From: Mycetocola zhadangensis | GTDB lineage: Bacteria > Actinomycetota > Actinomycetes > Actinomycetales > Microbacteriaceae | Assembly: GCF_003668565.1 (NCBI RefSeq) | Contig: NZ_RCWJ01000003.1 | Span: 186,001 to 250,000 of the forward strand | Direction: 5' to 3' | Length of the DNA stretch: 64,000 nt | Part shown: piece after piece, positions 45,221-54,112 of the stretch | Position numbering within the stretch: the first letter of the stretch is position 1 | Layout: each line of letters starts with the position of its first letter | Notes under the pieces: model-generated | What the model saw: the letters and a program-made list of their open reading frames with translations, nothing else | What the model was told of the DNA's origin: nothing | Database searches by the model: none | Position numbers and translations under genes: made by a program

Positions 45221-47779
45221 ATGCCTGAACAAAAACGCACGGCTAGAGGTGTGCTCGGGGGCTTCCTCGGGTTCGTCAGCCTGAGTGTCGCAGCCGGGAT
45301 CCTCGTGACCGCTGCCGTCACACCCGCACTCGCCGTAACCGGCATGACCGCGAACAACACCATTGGTGTGTTCGACGGGCTCCCTGACTACCTCAAGGTG
45401 GGTCAGTCGATGGAGAAGACCAACATCTACGCGACGGCGTCCGACGGCAGCACTCCGCTGCTCGCGTCGTTCTACGACCAGAACCGCGAAGAAGTGACGA
45501 GCGACCAGGTGTCGCAGTTCGCGAAGGACGCAGCGGTCGCCGCTGAGGACCCGCGCTTCTTCGAGCACGGCGGCATCGACATCATCGGTACCGCCCGAGC
45601 CATCTTCAAGACCTACGTGGTCGGTGGCCAGACCCAGGGTGGATCGTCGATCACGCAGCAATACGTGAAGAACGTGCTCATCCAGCAGTGTGAGATGGAG
45701 TCGGCGACAAACGAGGACCTGGCCGCCTGCGCCGAAGAAGCCACGACGGCGAGCGGAGCCGAAGGCGCCGCACGCAAGCTCAAGGAAATGCGTCTCGCGA
45801 TCGGCGTCGAGAAGGACTACTCGAAGGACGACATCCTCCTCGGCTACCTCAACATCGCCAACTTCGGCGCACGTACCTACGGCATTCAGGCAGCAGCCAA
45901 GTACTACTTCAGCGTCAACGCCATCGACCTCAACCCCGAGCAGGCCGCGACCCTGATCGCAATGGTGAACAACCCGAACAACCTGCGCATCGACAAGCCG
46001 GCGAACGAGGTCAACGGTGCAGCCGATGGCTACTCGAAGACCAAGATTCGCCGTGACTATGTGCTCAACGACATGCTCGAGCACGGCAAAATCACCGCCG
46101 AGCAGCACGCGGCCGCCATCGCGGCCCCGATTACGCCGACGATTACCCAGCCAAGTACCGGATGCCAGTCGGCAGGAAACGCTGCATTCTTCTGTGACTA
46201 CGTCACTTGGATTGTCAAGCAGGACGCGGCGTTCGGCGCGACACCGGAAGAACGAGCTGGCGCGCTCCGTCGCGGTGGCCTCCAGATTTACACGACGCTT
46301 GACCTCGACCTCCAGGCTGCGAGCCAGGCGTCAATTGACGCTTCGATTCCGCACACGATGGCGCGGACCAACATCGGTGCAGCGGCAGCAACCGTGCAGC
46401 CAGGCACCGGTCGCGTCCTCGCCATGGCGCAGAACAAAACCTTCAGCAACGACTCGGCCGTCACGGCAACCAGCAACGCATACACCTCGGTGAACTACAA
46501 CACCGACAAGGCGTACGGTGGCTCATCCGGCTTCCAGGTCGGGTCGACGTTCAAGGCGTTCATCCTGCTCGACTGGCTGAAAGAGGGCCACTCCCTCAAT
46601 GAGTCGGTGAACGGTGGAAAGCGCACATTCACCCGTTGGACGGACAGCTGCGCCGGCAACTACACCAAGTCATACACTCCGAAGAACTACGACGGCACGA
46701 GCCCGGGATCGATCACACCGATCGACGCAACCCGCCGCTCGGTGAACACCGCGTTCGTGGCCATGGCCCAGAAGCTCGACATGTGCTCGATCTTCCAGGG
46801 CGCTGAGGCCATGGGTGTTCACCGTGCAGACGGCCAGCCGCTCGAGCGCTTCCCGGCAACCCTTCTCGGTGCGAACGAAGTGTCGCCGCTGTCGCTCGCC
46901 ACGGGCATCGCTGGTATCGCGGCGTCCGGCCTCACCTGCACCCCGATCGCCATCGACAAGGTCATCGGACCTGACGGGGCGGAGATTGCAGCGCCGAAGA
47001 GCACCTGCACCCAGGCGGTAACCCCCGAGGTTGCCAACGCAGCGACCTTCGCCATGGAGACCGTCTTCAAGGGCGGCGGAACGGCTGCACGCGCCGCTGT
47101 TCCCGGAGCTCCTCTGATGGGCAAGACCGGAACGGCCGATGACGCCGTGCACTCCTGGATCACCGGTGGCACGAGCAAGGCCATCACCTCGCTCTGGATC
47201 GGAAACGTTTCAGGAAAGTCGAGCATGTACGACGTGCGGGTGAACAAGGGCCTGACCGGCTTCAGCGCGAAGTTCAACGTGTTCTCCGGCATCCTGAAGA
47301 CGTCGATCGCCAAGTACGGTGGAGACGCTTTCCCCAACCCGAGCGACGCCCTGATCAAGGCGAAGCGCATCGCGGTTCCCGAGGTCGCTGGCCAGTCCGT
47401 TGAGGCGGCAACAGGCATCCTGGAGAAATCAGGATTCAGCGTTCAGGTCGGCGCGCCCGTCGACTCGAGCATCGGCGCAGGGCTTGTAGCCTCCACCGAC
47501 CCAGCGGCCGGCGCTGATGTCGCTACCGGGTCCACGATCACGCTGCACCCGTCGACCGGAGTCGCTCCGCTCGCGGTGCCGAACGTGGTTGGCGCGGATC
47601 CCGAAGCAGCGAAGAAGACTCTTGAGGGAGTCGGTTACGGCGTCGCGGGCACCTGTGAAGTCGACCCGGCCGCCGGCCCGGGCAAGGGCGTTGTCTCCGC
47701 GCAGACCCCTGCCGCTGACACTCCGCTGGCCGCTGGCCAAACCGTGAACATCACGTTCAAGAGACAAAGCTGCGGGTGA
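45221..47779 (+). CDS. ponA: Bifunctional penicillin-binding protein with two PASTA domains (PonA2-like)
   Basis: 852 aa class A PBP. N-terminal membrane anchor ('LGGFLGFVSLSVAAGILVTAAVTPALA'-type); GT51 glycosyltransferase with 'AAEDPRFFEHGGIDIIGTARA' and 'GGSSITQQYVKNVL'; transpeptidase with S-x-x-K in 'VGSTFKAF', S-x-N in 'RRSVNTAF' and 'MGKTGTADD'; two C-terminal PASTA domains (about 715-850). It polymerises and cross-links peptidoglycan. An extra Cys pair and a large Ser/Thr-rich insert precede the transpeptidase. Synteny with Rv3682 (ponA2). Confidence 0.92.
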   Translation: MPEQKRTARGVLGGFLGFVSLSVAAGILVTAAVTPALAVTGMTANNTIGVFDGLPDYLKVGQSMEKTNIYATASDGSTPLLASFYDQNREEVTSDQVSQFAKDAAVAAEDPRFFEHGGIDIIGTARAIFKTYVVGGQTQGGSSITQQYVKNVLIQQCEMESATNEDLAACAEEATTASGAEGAARKLKEMRLAIGVEKDYSKDDILLGYLNIANFGARTYGIQAAAKYYFSVNAIDLNPEQAATLIAMVNNPNNLRIDKPANEVNGAADGYSKTKIRRDYVLNDMLEHGKITAEQHAAAIAAPITPTITQPSTGCQSAGNAAFFCDYVTWIVKQDAAFGATPEERAGALRRGGLQIYTTLDLDLQAASQASIDASIPHTMARTNIGAAAATVQPGTGRVLAMAQNKTFSNDSAVTATSNAYTSVNYNTDKAYGGSSGFQVGSTFKAFILLDWLKEGHSLNESVNGGKRTFTRWTDSCAGNYTKSYTPKNYDGTSPGSITPIDATRRSVNTAFVAMAQKLDMCSIFQGAEAMGVHRADGQPLERFPATLLGANEVSPLSLATGIAGIAASGLTCTPIAIDKVIGPDGAEIAAPKSTCTQAVTPEVANAATFAMETVFKGGGTAARAAVPGAPLMGKTGTADDAVHSWITGGTSKAITSLWIGNVSGKSSMYDVRVNKGLTGFSAKFNVFSGILKTSIAKYGGDAFPNPSDALIKAKRIAVPEVAGQSVEAATGILEKSGFSVQVGAPVDSSIGAGLVASTDPAAGADVATGSTITLHPSTGVAPLAVPNVVGADPEAAKKTLEGVGYGVAGTCEVDPAAGPGKGVVSAQTPAADTPLAAGQTVNITFKRQSCG

Positions 47780-48756
47780 GCGGCTCCGCTTCGCGCGCGA
47801 CCGGCAGGGTCGGGGTAGCCTTCGGCGCCCTGGCCCTCGCCGGAACCGCCGCATTCGCGTGGGGCTCGCTGGTCGAACGTAAACAGTTCACCCTGCGGGA
47901 AGAGACCGTTCCTGTGTTGCCCAAGGGCGCAGCATCCGTCACCATTCTTCACCTGTCCGACCTGCACATGGCTCCATGGCAGCGCGACAAGCAGGCGTGG
48001 GTGCGGGAGCTGGCGCAGCTGAAACCTGACCTCATCGTCGACACCGGCGACAACCTGGGGCACGAAGACGGCATCCCCGGCATTGAGCGCGCCTTCGCCG
48101 AGTTCGGCGGAGTTCCTGGCCTCTACGTGAACGGCTCGAACGACTACTACGGCCCGATGCACAAGAACTGGCTGCGCTACTTCACCGGTCCGTCTTCGAA
48201 CGGGTCTGCACCGAAAAAGCGCATGCGCAACCTTGACACGGCGCGGCTCGAGTCGTTCTTCCGAGACGCCCTCGGCTGGCAGTCGCTCAACAACGCCGTC
48301 GGCACCGTGACCCTGAACGGCACAACGTTCAACGTGTTTGGCGTCGACGACCCGCACATCGGCGCCGACCGGCTCGACCTGCTGACCGGCCTGCTCGATG
48401 CCCAGCAGGATGACGACAGCCTCGCATCGACGGCCTCCGGGCTCAAAAACGTTGTGCACATCGGTGTGGCGCATGCGCCATACCAGCGTGTGTTGAACTC
48501 GTTCGTGAACCACGGCGCCGACCTCATCCTGGCCGGACACACCCACGGCGGGCAGGTGTGCGTGCCCGGTTTCGGCGCCCTCGTCACAAACTGTGACATC
48601 CCGCGCAAGCAGGTCAAGGGACTGAGCCTGTGGCGCCACGCCCTCCGCTCCGCATTCCTGCACGTGAGCGCCGGGCTTGGCACATCGATCTACGCTCCCG
48701 TTCGGTTCGCCTGCCGTCCCGAGGCCACGCTGCTCACCCTGGTGGCACGCGCGTAG
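47776..48756 (+). CDS. Metallophosphoesterase (Rv3683-like)
   Basis: 326 aa. GTG start overlaps the PBP stop (GTGA). A membrane anchor, then calcineurin-like motifs 'ILHLSDLHMAPWQ', 'DLIVDTGDNLGHEDG', 'YVNGSNDYYGP' (where N-H-[DE] is usual, here N-D) and 'LILAGHTHGGQVCVPGFGAL'. Probably extracytoplasmic; the gene is conserved next to ponA-type genes in actinobacteria. Confidence 0.88.
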   Translation: MSGSASRATGRVGVAFGALALAGTAAFAWGSLVERKQFTLREETVPVLPKGAASVTILHLSDLHMAPWQRDKQAWVRELAQLKPDLIVDTGDNLGHEDGIPGIERAFAEFGGVPGLYVNGSNDYYGPMHKNWLRYFTGPSSNGSAPKKRMRNLDTARLESFFRDALGWQSLNNAVGTVTLNGTTFNVFGVDDPHIGADRLDLLTGLLDAQQDDDSLASTASGLKNVVHIGVAHAPYQRVLNSFVNHGADLILAGHTHGGQVCVPGFGALVTNCDIPRKQVKGLSLWRHALRSAFLHVSAGLGTSIYAPVRFACRPEATLLTLVARA

Positions 48757-48822
48757 TCTGCCGGACGGCCCGCGAAAGAGTCTCGCGGCGGACGGACGTC
48801 AGTCCGCAGGCAAATCAGGACG

Positions 48823-48873
48823 TCGCACGTTTATCAGGCGGAAGATGCTGATCGCAGCCTGATAATCGTGCGA
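48823..48873 (+). terminator. Long hairpin after the phosphoesterase gene
   Basis: TCGCACGTTTATCAGGC (48823-48839) pairs with GCCTGATAATCGTGCGA (48857-48873), 17 bp with one mismatch. No T-run. Confidence 0.6.
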
Positions 48874-48902
48874 TTACCTGTTATCCCTGCGAGGCGTGGA
48901 AC

Positions 48903-48937
48903 AAAAAAGCCGCCCGGTTCAAAGAACCGAACGGCTT
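48903..48937 (-). terminator. Intrinsic terminator of tRNA-Pro
   Basis: On the minus strand GCCGTTCGGTTC, loop TTT, GAACCGGGCGGC, then TTTTTT (48908-48903), immediately downstream of the tRNA. Confidence 0.9.
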
Positions 48938-48942
48938 ATCTG

Positions 48943-49016
<74 letters not shown>

Positions 49017-49131
49017 ATGGCCCAAGGGCCTCACTAAGAATAGCCGATAAATCTGGGTGTCAAGACCGCGAACGGATGCTCCGGCGAGCGAGCCCGGAAT
49101 TGCCCGGTTGTCGAGATGGCCGCCGGCACGC

Positions 49132-49653
49132 TCACACACGCTTCCTGCGGACGAGCCAGGCACCGCCGAGGGCGAGGCCGCCGACGACGAGCATGCCGCC
49201 GCCGAGCCAGATCGGGGTCAGGTCGGCACCGGTGCGTGGGAGTGCCGTGCTGTCGGCCGGGTTGCAGCTCGGAGCGGGACTGAACACGATCGGGCCGCGG
49301 GTCGGGCTCTCCGTTCCCGATGTGGTGAGCCGGTACTGGCCGCTCGTGCGTGCGGTCGAACTGATGTCGACAACGAGGCTGCCATCGGCCGCAGCGGTGA
49401 AACCGGGGAACGTCGCGGCACGTAGCGCGGCGGTCGTCACGGTGATCGACTCGTCATTCGCTCCGGTGATCTCGAAGGTCACGGTCTCGCCCGGCTCGAA
49501 GTAGCCCGGTTCGGCGACGAACTGGGCGTTGCAGCCGGCAACCGCGACGGCGGCCGATCCGCCTGGAGGGTACTGATCTGCGGCTGCCATTGTCGGCAGT
49601 GACAGTGTTGCGGCGACGGCCAGGCCGGCCACGGCGATTGCTCGAGAGAACAC
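49132..49653 (-). CDS. LPXTG-anchored surface protein
   Basis: 173 aa. Signal peptide ('AVAGLAVAATLSLPTMAAAD'), a single small beta-sandwich-like domain, then the sorting signal LPRTG, a hydrophobic stretch and the RRKRV tail, so it should be anchored by a sortase (none in window). GTG start at 49653 with AAAGGAG. The only recognisable domain trait is the 'GETVTFEITG' type found in surface repeats. Followed upstream by DUF4012. Confidence 0.85.
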   Translation of the reverse strand: MFSRAIAVAGLAVAATLSLPTMAAADQYPPGGSAAVAVAGCNAQFVAEPGYFEPGETVTFEITGANDESITVTTAALRAATFPGFTAAADGSLVVDISSTARTSGQYRLTTSGTESPTRGPIVFSPAPSCNPADSTALPRTGADLTPIWLGGGMLVVGGLALGGAWLVRRKRV

Positions 49654-49740
49654 CTCACACACTCCTTTGATCGTGTCCTCACACGGGTGAGGCGGGCAGC
49701 TCGGGACAGTCCGCCTCACCGTATGTGAGTGATCCTCAGG

Positions 49741-51498
49741 TTAATCCCGACGGCCACATTGCACATCACCCCATTTGGGGTGCGTGATGCTCACACCAGG
49801 GGTGGCAGCGACCGTGTCGACGGCGGCCGCCGCGAAGTCGACGGTGACAGTGATCGACTCCCCCGGCGACACCTGGGTGAAGATCGTCGCAACGGTGCGG
49901 TCGGCGTCGTCGGTGCCGATGGTGGCGAGCTTGTCATCTCCGCGCGTCGCAGAGAGCACCGAGGCGCCGACGGGAAGCACAACAACCACCTGGGTGCGAG
50001 TGTCGCCTGCGACCACACCGAAGATTCCGTATCCGGTGACGTACGCAGGGAGGCTTGTCCCGGCATCCGTCGGCGCAGCGCTCGTCAGCGTAACCGTCGC
50101 ACGGTGCGTCGCCCCTGTTGACGCTGGCGCGCAGTCGACCGTCGCGTCGGCCGACAGGTAGTAGCCCATCTTGGCCCCGGTGGCGTCGTTGAGGTAGACG
50201 CCGACGAAGTCCTTCTCGTCGTCGGGAAGAGAACCGGCGAGCGTGGTCTCGGCGAGCACCGCCTGCTCGGCATCGTCGGCGCTCCAGAGCAGGATCCGGC
50301 CCTGCGATGCCCCATCCACCAGCGCGGAGACGAGGGCACGCGGGTCGACGCTGTCTGAGGTCACCGCCGCGAACACCGCCTCGGTGGCCGCCGCAAAGAA
50401 TGCGTCCTGGGCCACCGGATCAGGGAAGTCGCGGTACACATCGCTGAGGAGCACCTGCACGGCGTTCGACTCATCGAGCACACGCTCGGGTGTCACAGAC
50501 ACCGGTCCCGTCGCAGTGAGCACCCGCTGGAGAACGTACGGGTCGATCGCGAATACCCCGTCGAAGGTCCGTCCGTAGACTGGCTCAGCCATCGCCAACG
50601 CGAGTTCGGCCGAGCGGGCAAAGTCGGGCGTGAGGTTGACGTCCATGAGGTACCGCCCGAGCTTGTCGCCGTAGAGATTCGCCTCCGCCGGCGTCACCGG
50701 CAGCACCGGTTCGGCGAGCACCGGAAAGTCGGTTGTCGACTTCTGATCTGTGACGCTGATGTGCCCAGCGGATGCCGTCAGTACGGCGGTCGCACCAACC
50801 AGACCTCCCGAGGCGCGCAGTTCAGCACTGTTCTGCACGAGCAGCAGGTAGTTTCGGGGCTCTCCCCCGCCGAGCATGGCCGGGAGGAGGGTTGCGGCGC
50901 GGTCGAGCGACTCGACAGTGTCAGCCGTGGACTCGACGAGTCCGGTGAGCTCCGTCACAGCGTCACGAATGAACGGCAGCGTCGCTGCGGAGTCGATAGC
51001 CCTCACCCGCTCGCGCGCCGGAATCGCGGCATCGCGGGCCTTAGAGAGAACGGGAGCAGCCGCGGCGAGGGGCGCCAGGTCAACCGAGGCCCCGGCCATC
51101 GCCGAGAGATCGAGGCTCTGCACGATCGGTATCAGCGGCGCGGCCACATCGACGGCCAGAATGTCCACCGCTGCAGCACTGTGCCCGACGGCCACGAGGT
51201 TCGGCCCGACGAACGGCACGAGTTCGGCCGCGCGCCAGACCGGGTCAGAGGTGAGCTCGACGGCACGGTTCGTGTGACCGGTCAGTGTGGCGCTCGACGC
51301 CGTGGCGGCATCCGTTTCTCCCGTCATCAACTGGTCTCTGAGCGTGTACGCCACCGTCTTCGCCGACCGGAGCTCGCCGGCGGCTGCGGCGCCACGCAAA
51401 CCGACCCAGAGTGCAGCGGCGAGCACAAGGATCCCTAAGGCGAGGGCAATCCAGAGCAGGGTGGTGCGCACGGGGGCGCGGGATGTGCGATCGGTCAT
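49741..51498 (-). CDS. DUF4012 domain membrane protein
   Basis: 585 aa. N-terminal membrane helix ('LLWIALALGILVLAAALWVGL'-type), then a large extracytoplasmic DUF4012 region with 'NYLLLVQNSAELRASGGLVGATAVL' and 'YLMDVNLTPDFARSAELALAMAEPVYG'. The family is often found near capsule or wall polysaccharide genes in actinobacteria; a LytR-CpsA-Psr-like relation is known for parts of it. Start ATG 51498 after GAGGAATC. Confidence 0.82.
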   Translation of the reverse strand: MTDRTSRAPVRTTLLWIALALGILVLAAALWVGLRGAAAAGELRSAKTVAYTLRDQLMTGETDAATASSATLTGHTNRAVELTSDPVWRAAELVPFVGPNLVAVGHSAAAVDILAVDVAAPLIPIVQSLDLSAMAGASVDLAPLAAAAPVLSKARDAAIPARERVRAIDSAATLPFIRDAVTELTGLVESTADTVESLDRAATLLPAMLGGGEPRNYLLLVQNSAELRASGGLVGATAVLTASAGHISVTDQKSTTDFPVLAEPVLPVTPAEANLYGDKLGRYLMDVNLTPDFARSAELALAMAEPVYGRTFDGVFAIDPYVLQRVLTATGPVSVTPERVLDESNAVQVLLSDVYRDFPDPVAQDAFFAAATEAVFAAVTSDSVDPRALVSALVDGASQGRILLWSADDAEQAVLAETTLAGSLPDDEKDFVGVYLNDATGAKMGYYLSADATVDCAPASTGATHRATVTLTSAAPTDAGTSLPAYVTGYGIFGVVAGDTRTQVVVVLPVGASVLSATRGDDKLATIGTDDADRTVATIFTQVSPGESITVTVDFAAAAVDTVAATPGVSITHPKWGDVQCGRRD

Positions 51499-51630
51499 GA
51501 TTCCTCGTCGGCTGGGCAAAACCACCCCATTTTGGTGATTCCCGAGCTAACATGACGAAAGCTCATGTAAAGCTTAGGTCGCCGTTTCGGAGTGCGCCTG
51601 CGCCTAAACGGGGGTCACTGGGAGGACGCC

Positions 51631-52107
51631 ATGGTCACATCACGCCACCGTCGCATCGCGGCGTGGGCCCTCGTGCTCGGCGGCATTGCCGTGTTCGCGG
51701 TCGCCTTCTGGCCCACCCCCATCGACGCCGGGTTCGCGGATGCGCTGCGCGGCTGGCTGACGGAATTGCAGACCTCTGGCGGGCCGGAGCTTCTCCGCTA
51801 TGGCGTCGTCGAGTTCGCCGCGAACATCGCCCTGTTCGTGCCGGTGGGCTTCGTGCTGGCCGTGTTGCTCCCACCGAGGCGACGGTGGCTGTCACCCCTG
51901 CTCTGCTTCCTGCTCTCGCTGGGAATCGAGTTCGGGCAGGTCGTGCTGGCCTCGAGTCGGCTCGGCGACGTGACCGACCTGATCGGCAATACCCTCGGAG
52001 GGCTGATCGGCACAGTGCTGCTCACTCTGCTCCTGGCCATCTCGCGGAGACGGGCCGCTCGGCGGGCCCGCACAGCGCCCGCAGTGTCGGCTCTCGGCGC
52101 GAGATAA
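51631..52107 (+). CDS. VanZ-like family membrane protein
   Basis: 158 aa, four membrane helices with 'VEFAANIALFVPVGFVLAVLLP' and 'LLSLGIEFGQVVLASSRLGDVTDLIGNTLGGLIG', the VanZ hallmark segments. Start at 51631 after GGAGG. Divergent from DUF4012. Function of such proteins is not settled; some affect glycopeptide resistance. Confidence 0.85.
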   Translation: MVTSRHRRIAAWALVLGGIAVFAVAFWPTPIDAGFADALRGWLTELQTSGGPELLRYGVVEFAANIALFVPVGFVLAVLLPPRRRWLSPLLCFLLSLGIEFGQVVLASSRLGDVTDLIGNTLGGLIGTVLLTLLLAISRRRAARRARTAPAVSALGAR

Positions 52108-52116
52108 GGAAGACCG

Positions 52117-52159
52117 GCCGAGATAAGGACAAACCCGCCTCGGGCGTCCTTATCTCAGC
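52117..52159. terminator. AGATAAGGA-type hairpin, copy 2
   Basis: GGCCGAGATAAGGAC (52116-52130) pairs with GTCCTTATCTCAGCC (52146-52160) with one mismatch. It lies between convergent VanZ and the HNH gene and reaches into the end of the latter. A third half-copy, GCGAGATAAGGA, is at 52099-52110. Related to 43345-43393. Confidence 0.78.
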
Positions 52160-52979
52160 CTGTTGTCCTTGAGCGCGGCGCCAGCGTCGACCCATACGCT
52201 GGCTGCGCGGGGCACGACGCCAGAACGCGCTCCATGGCCGACCGCTCCGGCGCCGTCACCCACAGCCCGTACGCCGCTTTGACCGAAATCTGGCGCGCCA
52301 GATACTCGCAGCGGTAACCGGTCGCCTGCGGCAGCCAGGTGGCGGCGTCGCCCGCCTGCTTGCGTGCGTTGGAGGAGGCATCCGTCGCCTGAAGATTGAG
52401 CGGATCGTTCGCGAGCGACTCCCGCTGCGCCTGGGAAAGCTGCTGCGCTCCGGTCTCCCACGCGTTCATGAGGGCGACGACGTGGTCGACCTGCACCTGG
52501 GTCGAGGTGTCCTGCCCGCGGGTGAACGCCACGTCGACGCCGCCGTAAACGTTGTCGAGCCACCCGGTCATCACCTTGCACTTGCCCTCAAGGGTCTCGT
52601 CGGTGAGGTCACGGGCGAGGATGTCGTTTCGGGTGTCGCAGCCGTTGTGGTCAACGTCGAGCCAGGCCCGCCCGAAATGCCCGGTGCGGTCATACCCGGT
52701 CTTCGGCGCGCGTCCCTTCGTCGGCAGCGCGGCGAGCGCGTCGGTCGCTGTTCCAACTATCGGGGCGGATGCCACGGGGCTGGGTGCACCGCCCTCACCC
52801 GCGCTCGGCTCGGAAAGCGGCGTGCTGGCCGGTGTTGCGGACGGTACCGGCGAGGCGGCCGGCGGAGTGCCGCCGTCGTCCTGGGGCCACAGCATCGAGA
52901 CGGCCAGTGTGACCAGGGCGACGAGCGCGAGCAGCGCTCCGCCCAGAGTGGACGCTCGGGGCGTCGTGCGTTGCCCCAT
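52155..52979 (-). CDS. Secreted HNH (GmrSD/DUF1524-type) endonuclease
   Basis: 274 aa. Membrane-anchored or secreted: an N-terminal hydrophobic segment ('ALLALVALVTLAVSMLW'), then a low-complexity Pro/Ser/Ala linker (about 35-75), then the nuclease domain with 'VDHVVALMNAWETGAQQLSQAQRESLANDPLNLQATDASSNARKQ' (D-H...N...N of HNH fold) and conserved Cys residues. Probably degrades external DNA or RNA for nutrition, or in competition. Confidence 0.85.
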   Translation of the reverse strand: MGQRTTPRASTLGGALLALVALVTLAVSMLWPQDDGGTPPAASPVPSATPASTPLSEPSAGEGGAPSPVASAPIVGTATDALAALPTKGRAPKTGYDRTGHFGRAWLDVDHNGCDTRNDILARDLTDETLEGKCKVMTGWLDNVYGGVDVAFTRGQDTSTQVQVDHVVALMNAWETGAQQLSQAQRESLANDPLNLQATDASSNARKQAGDAATWLPQATGYRCEYLARQISVKAAYGLWVTAPERSAMERVLASCPAQPAYGSTLAPRSRTTG

Positions 52980-53035
52980 GTGGCGACTCCAGTTCGTAGT
53001 GCTTCGAGCCTAACCGGAGCACCAGACACCGGGCG

Positions 53036-53887
53036 TCACCCGTGCGTTCGAATAAAGTCGAGCGCGAGCTCAGCCACTCCACGCCAACCGTGGTCGATGG
53101 TCAGCGAATGCCCGCGGTTCGGCACCTCGACGATCTCTGTGAGGCCTGGATTGTGCTCCTGCTGCTTGAACGCGGCCTGCGAGATTGCCCAAGGGACGAC
53201 GTGGTCGCGCTGCCCGGAGATGATGAGCAGCGGCCCGCGGTCGGGATTTCGTGTGTCGACGGTGACCTGGCTGAACGGGTTGAGGTTGGCGGCGGCCGCC
53301 TCGAAGATCGGTACCCCCGCTGCGGCAACGTGGAACTCGTCGAACAGGGCTCTGCCCTCGGCCTCGTCGAGCGCGTTGGCCCAGCCGTACCGGTACTGCT
53401 CGTAGGTGAGCGACACGGCTCGCCCGCGGTTCGCCGGGTTGCCGAGCACGGGGAAAGCCGCCTTGAGCGACGACAGTGGCAACGGGAGCACCCCGCGGAA
53501 CGGGGCTGGAGCGACCGCAACGGTGACGGCGGACTCTCCGGTCCCCGCGAGCGACTGCGCGATCAGCCCGCCGAAGGAGTGGCCGATGACCGCTGGCCGT
53601 TTGGTCAGGTGGCCGAGCACGTCCAGGAAGTGGTCGGTGACCTGGTGCACCATCTTGCGCGCGAACACGGCGGGGTCCTGGCGGGCGGCTTCAACGGTGT
53701 CGGGGTCGTCAGGCCACACCGGCGCGAGGGTCGAGTAGCCCGCCTCCTCGAACAGGGTCCGCCAGCGCTCCCAGCTCGACGACAGCAGCCACAGCCCGTG
53801 CACGAACACCACGGGGGTACGGCCTGACTCGTTGGCGCGCGTGATGTCCGAGAGTTCGGTGTCGGTGAGAAAACTCCGGGTGACCAT
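53036..53887 (-). CDS. Alpha/beta-hydrolase
   Basis: 283 aa. 'VVFVHGLWLLSSSWERW', nucleophile Ser in 'AVIGHSFGGLIAQSLAG', Asp in 'GQRDHVVPWA' and His in 'NRGHSLTIDHGWR'. Serine hydrolase; substrate unknown. ATG with GGAG upstream. Confidence 0.88.
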   Translation of the reverse strand: MVTRSFLTDTELSDITRANESGRTPVVFVHGLWLLSSSWERWRTLFEEAGYSTLAPVWPDDPDTVEAARQDPAVFARKMVHQVTDHFLDVLGHLTKRPAVIGHSFGGLIAQSLAGTGESAVTVAVAPAPFRGVLPLPLSSLKAAFPVLGNPANRGRAVSLTYEQYRYGWANALDEAEGRALFDEFHVAAAGVPIFEAAAANLNPFSQVTVDTRNPDRGPLLIISGQRDHVVPWAISQAAFKQQEHNPGLTEIVEVPNRGHSLTIDHGWRGVAELALDFIRTHG

Positions 53888-53956
53888 GGCGTGCTCCGTT
53901 CCTGAACAGCGGCGCTGAGTGCGACGATATTCCTTACAGACGGATGTCGTCTAGTG

Positions 53957-54090
53957 CGAAATCACGCAGGTCGCGTGATCACGCGGCCCGGAGCATCCGC
54001 TGGCCTTCGTCCGTTTCACGAAACAGCACGTCGCGTTACCGCGCGACCGACAGCATCCGCTCGCTCTCGACCGATTCACGAAACACCCCG
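53957..54090 (+). repeat. Imperfect 60-bp tandem repeat, 2.2 copies
   Basis: The DNA repeats at a 60-bp period: blocks ending at 54021 and 54081 share GCATCCGCT and TTCACGAAACA; a third partial block follows. The first copy contains the perfect 14-bp palindrome CGCGTGATCACGCG (53972-53985), degenerate in the second. It lies upstream of the EamA gene. A frame is open through it, but the EamA start after it has better support. Confidence 0.7.
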
Positions 54091-54112
54091 CGTGCGCCCT
54101 ACGCTCGATCTC

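Noticed and set aside
45182-46108. 308-codon open frame antisense to the PBP gene
   Set aside because: Lies wholly within the PBP glycosyltransferase region; composition typical of a shadow frame.
53954-54112. Extended EamA N-terminus through the 60-bp repeats
   Set aside because: Arg-rich repeats are unlike EamA proteins, which begin directly with the first membrane helix; kept as a repeat instead.
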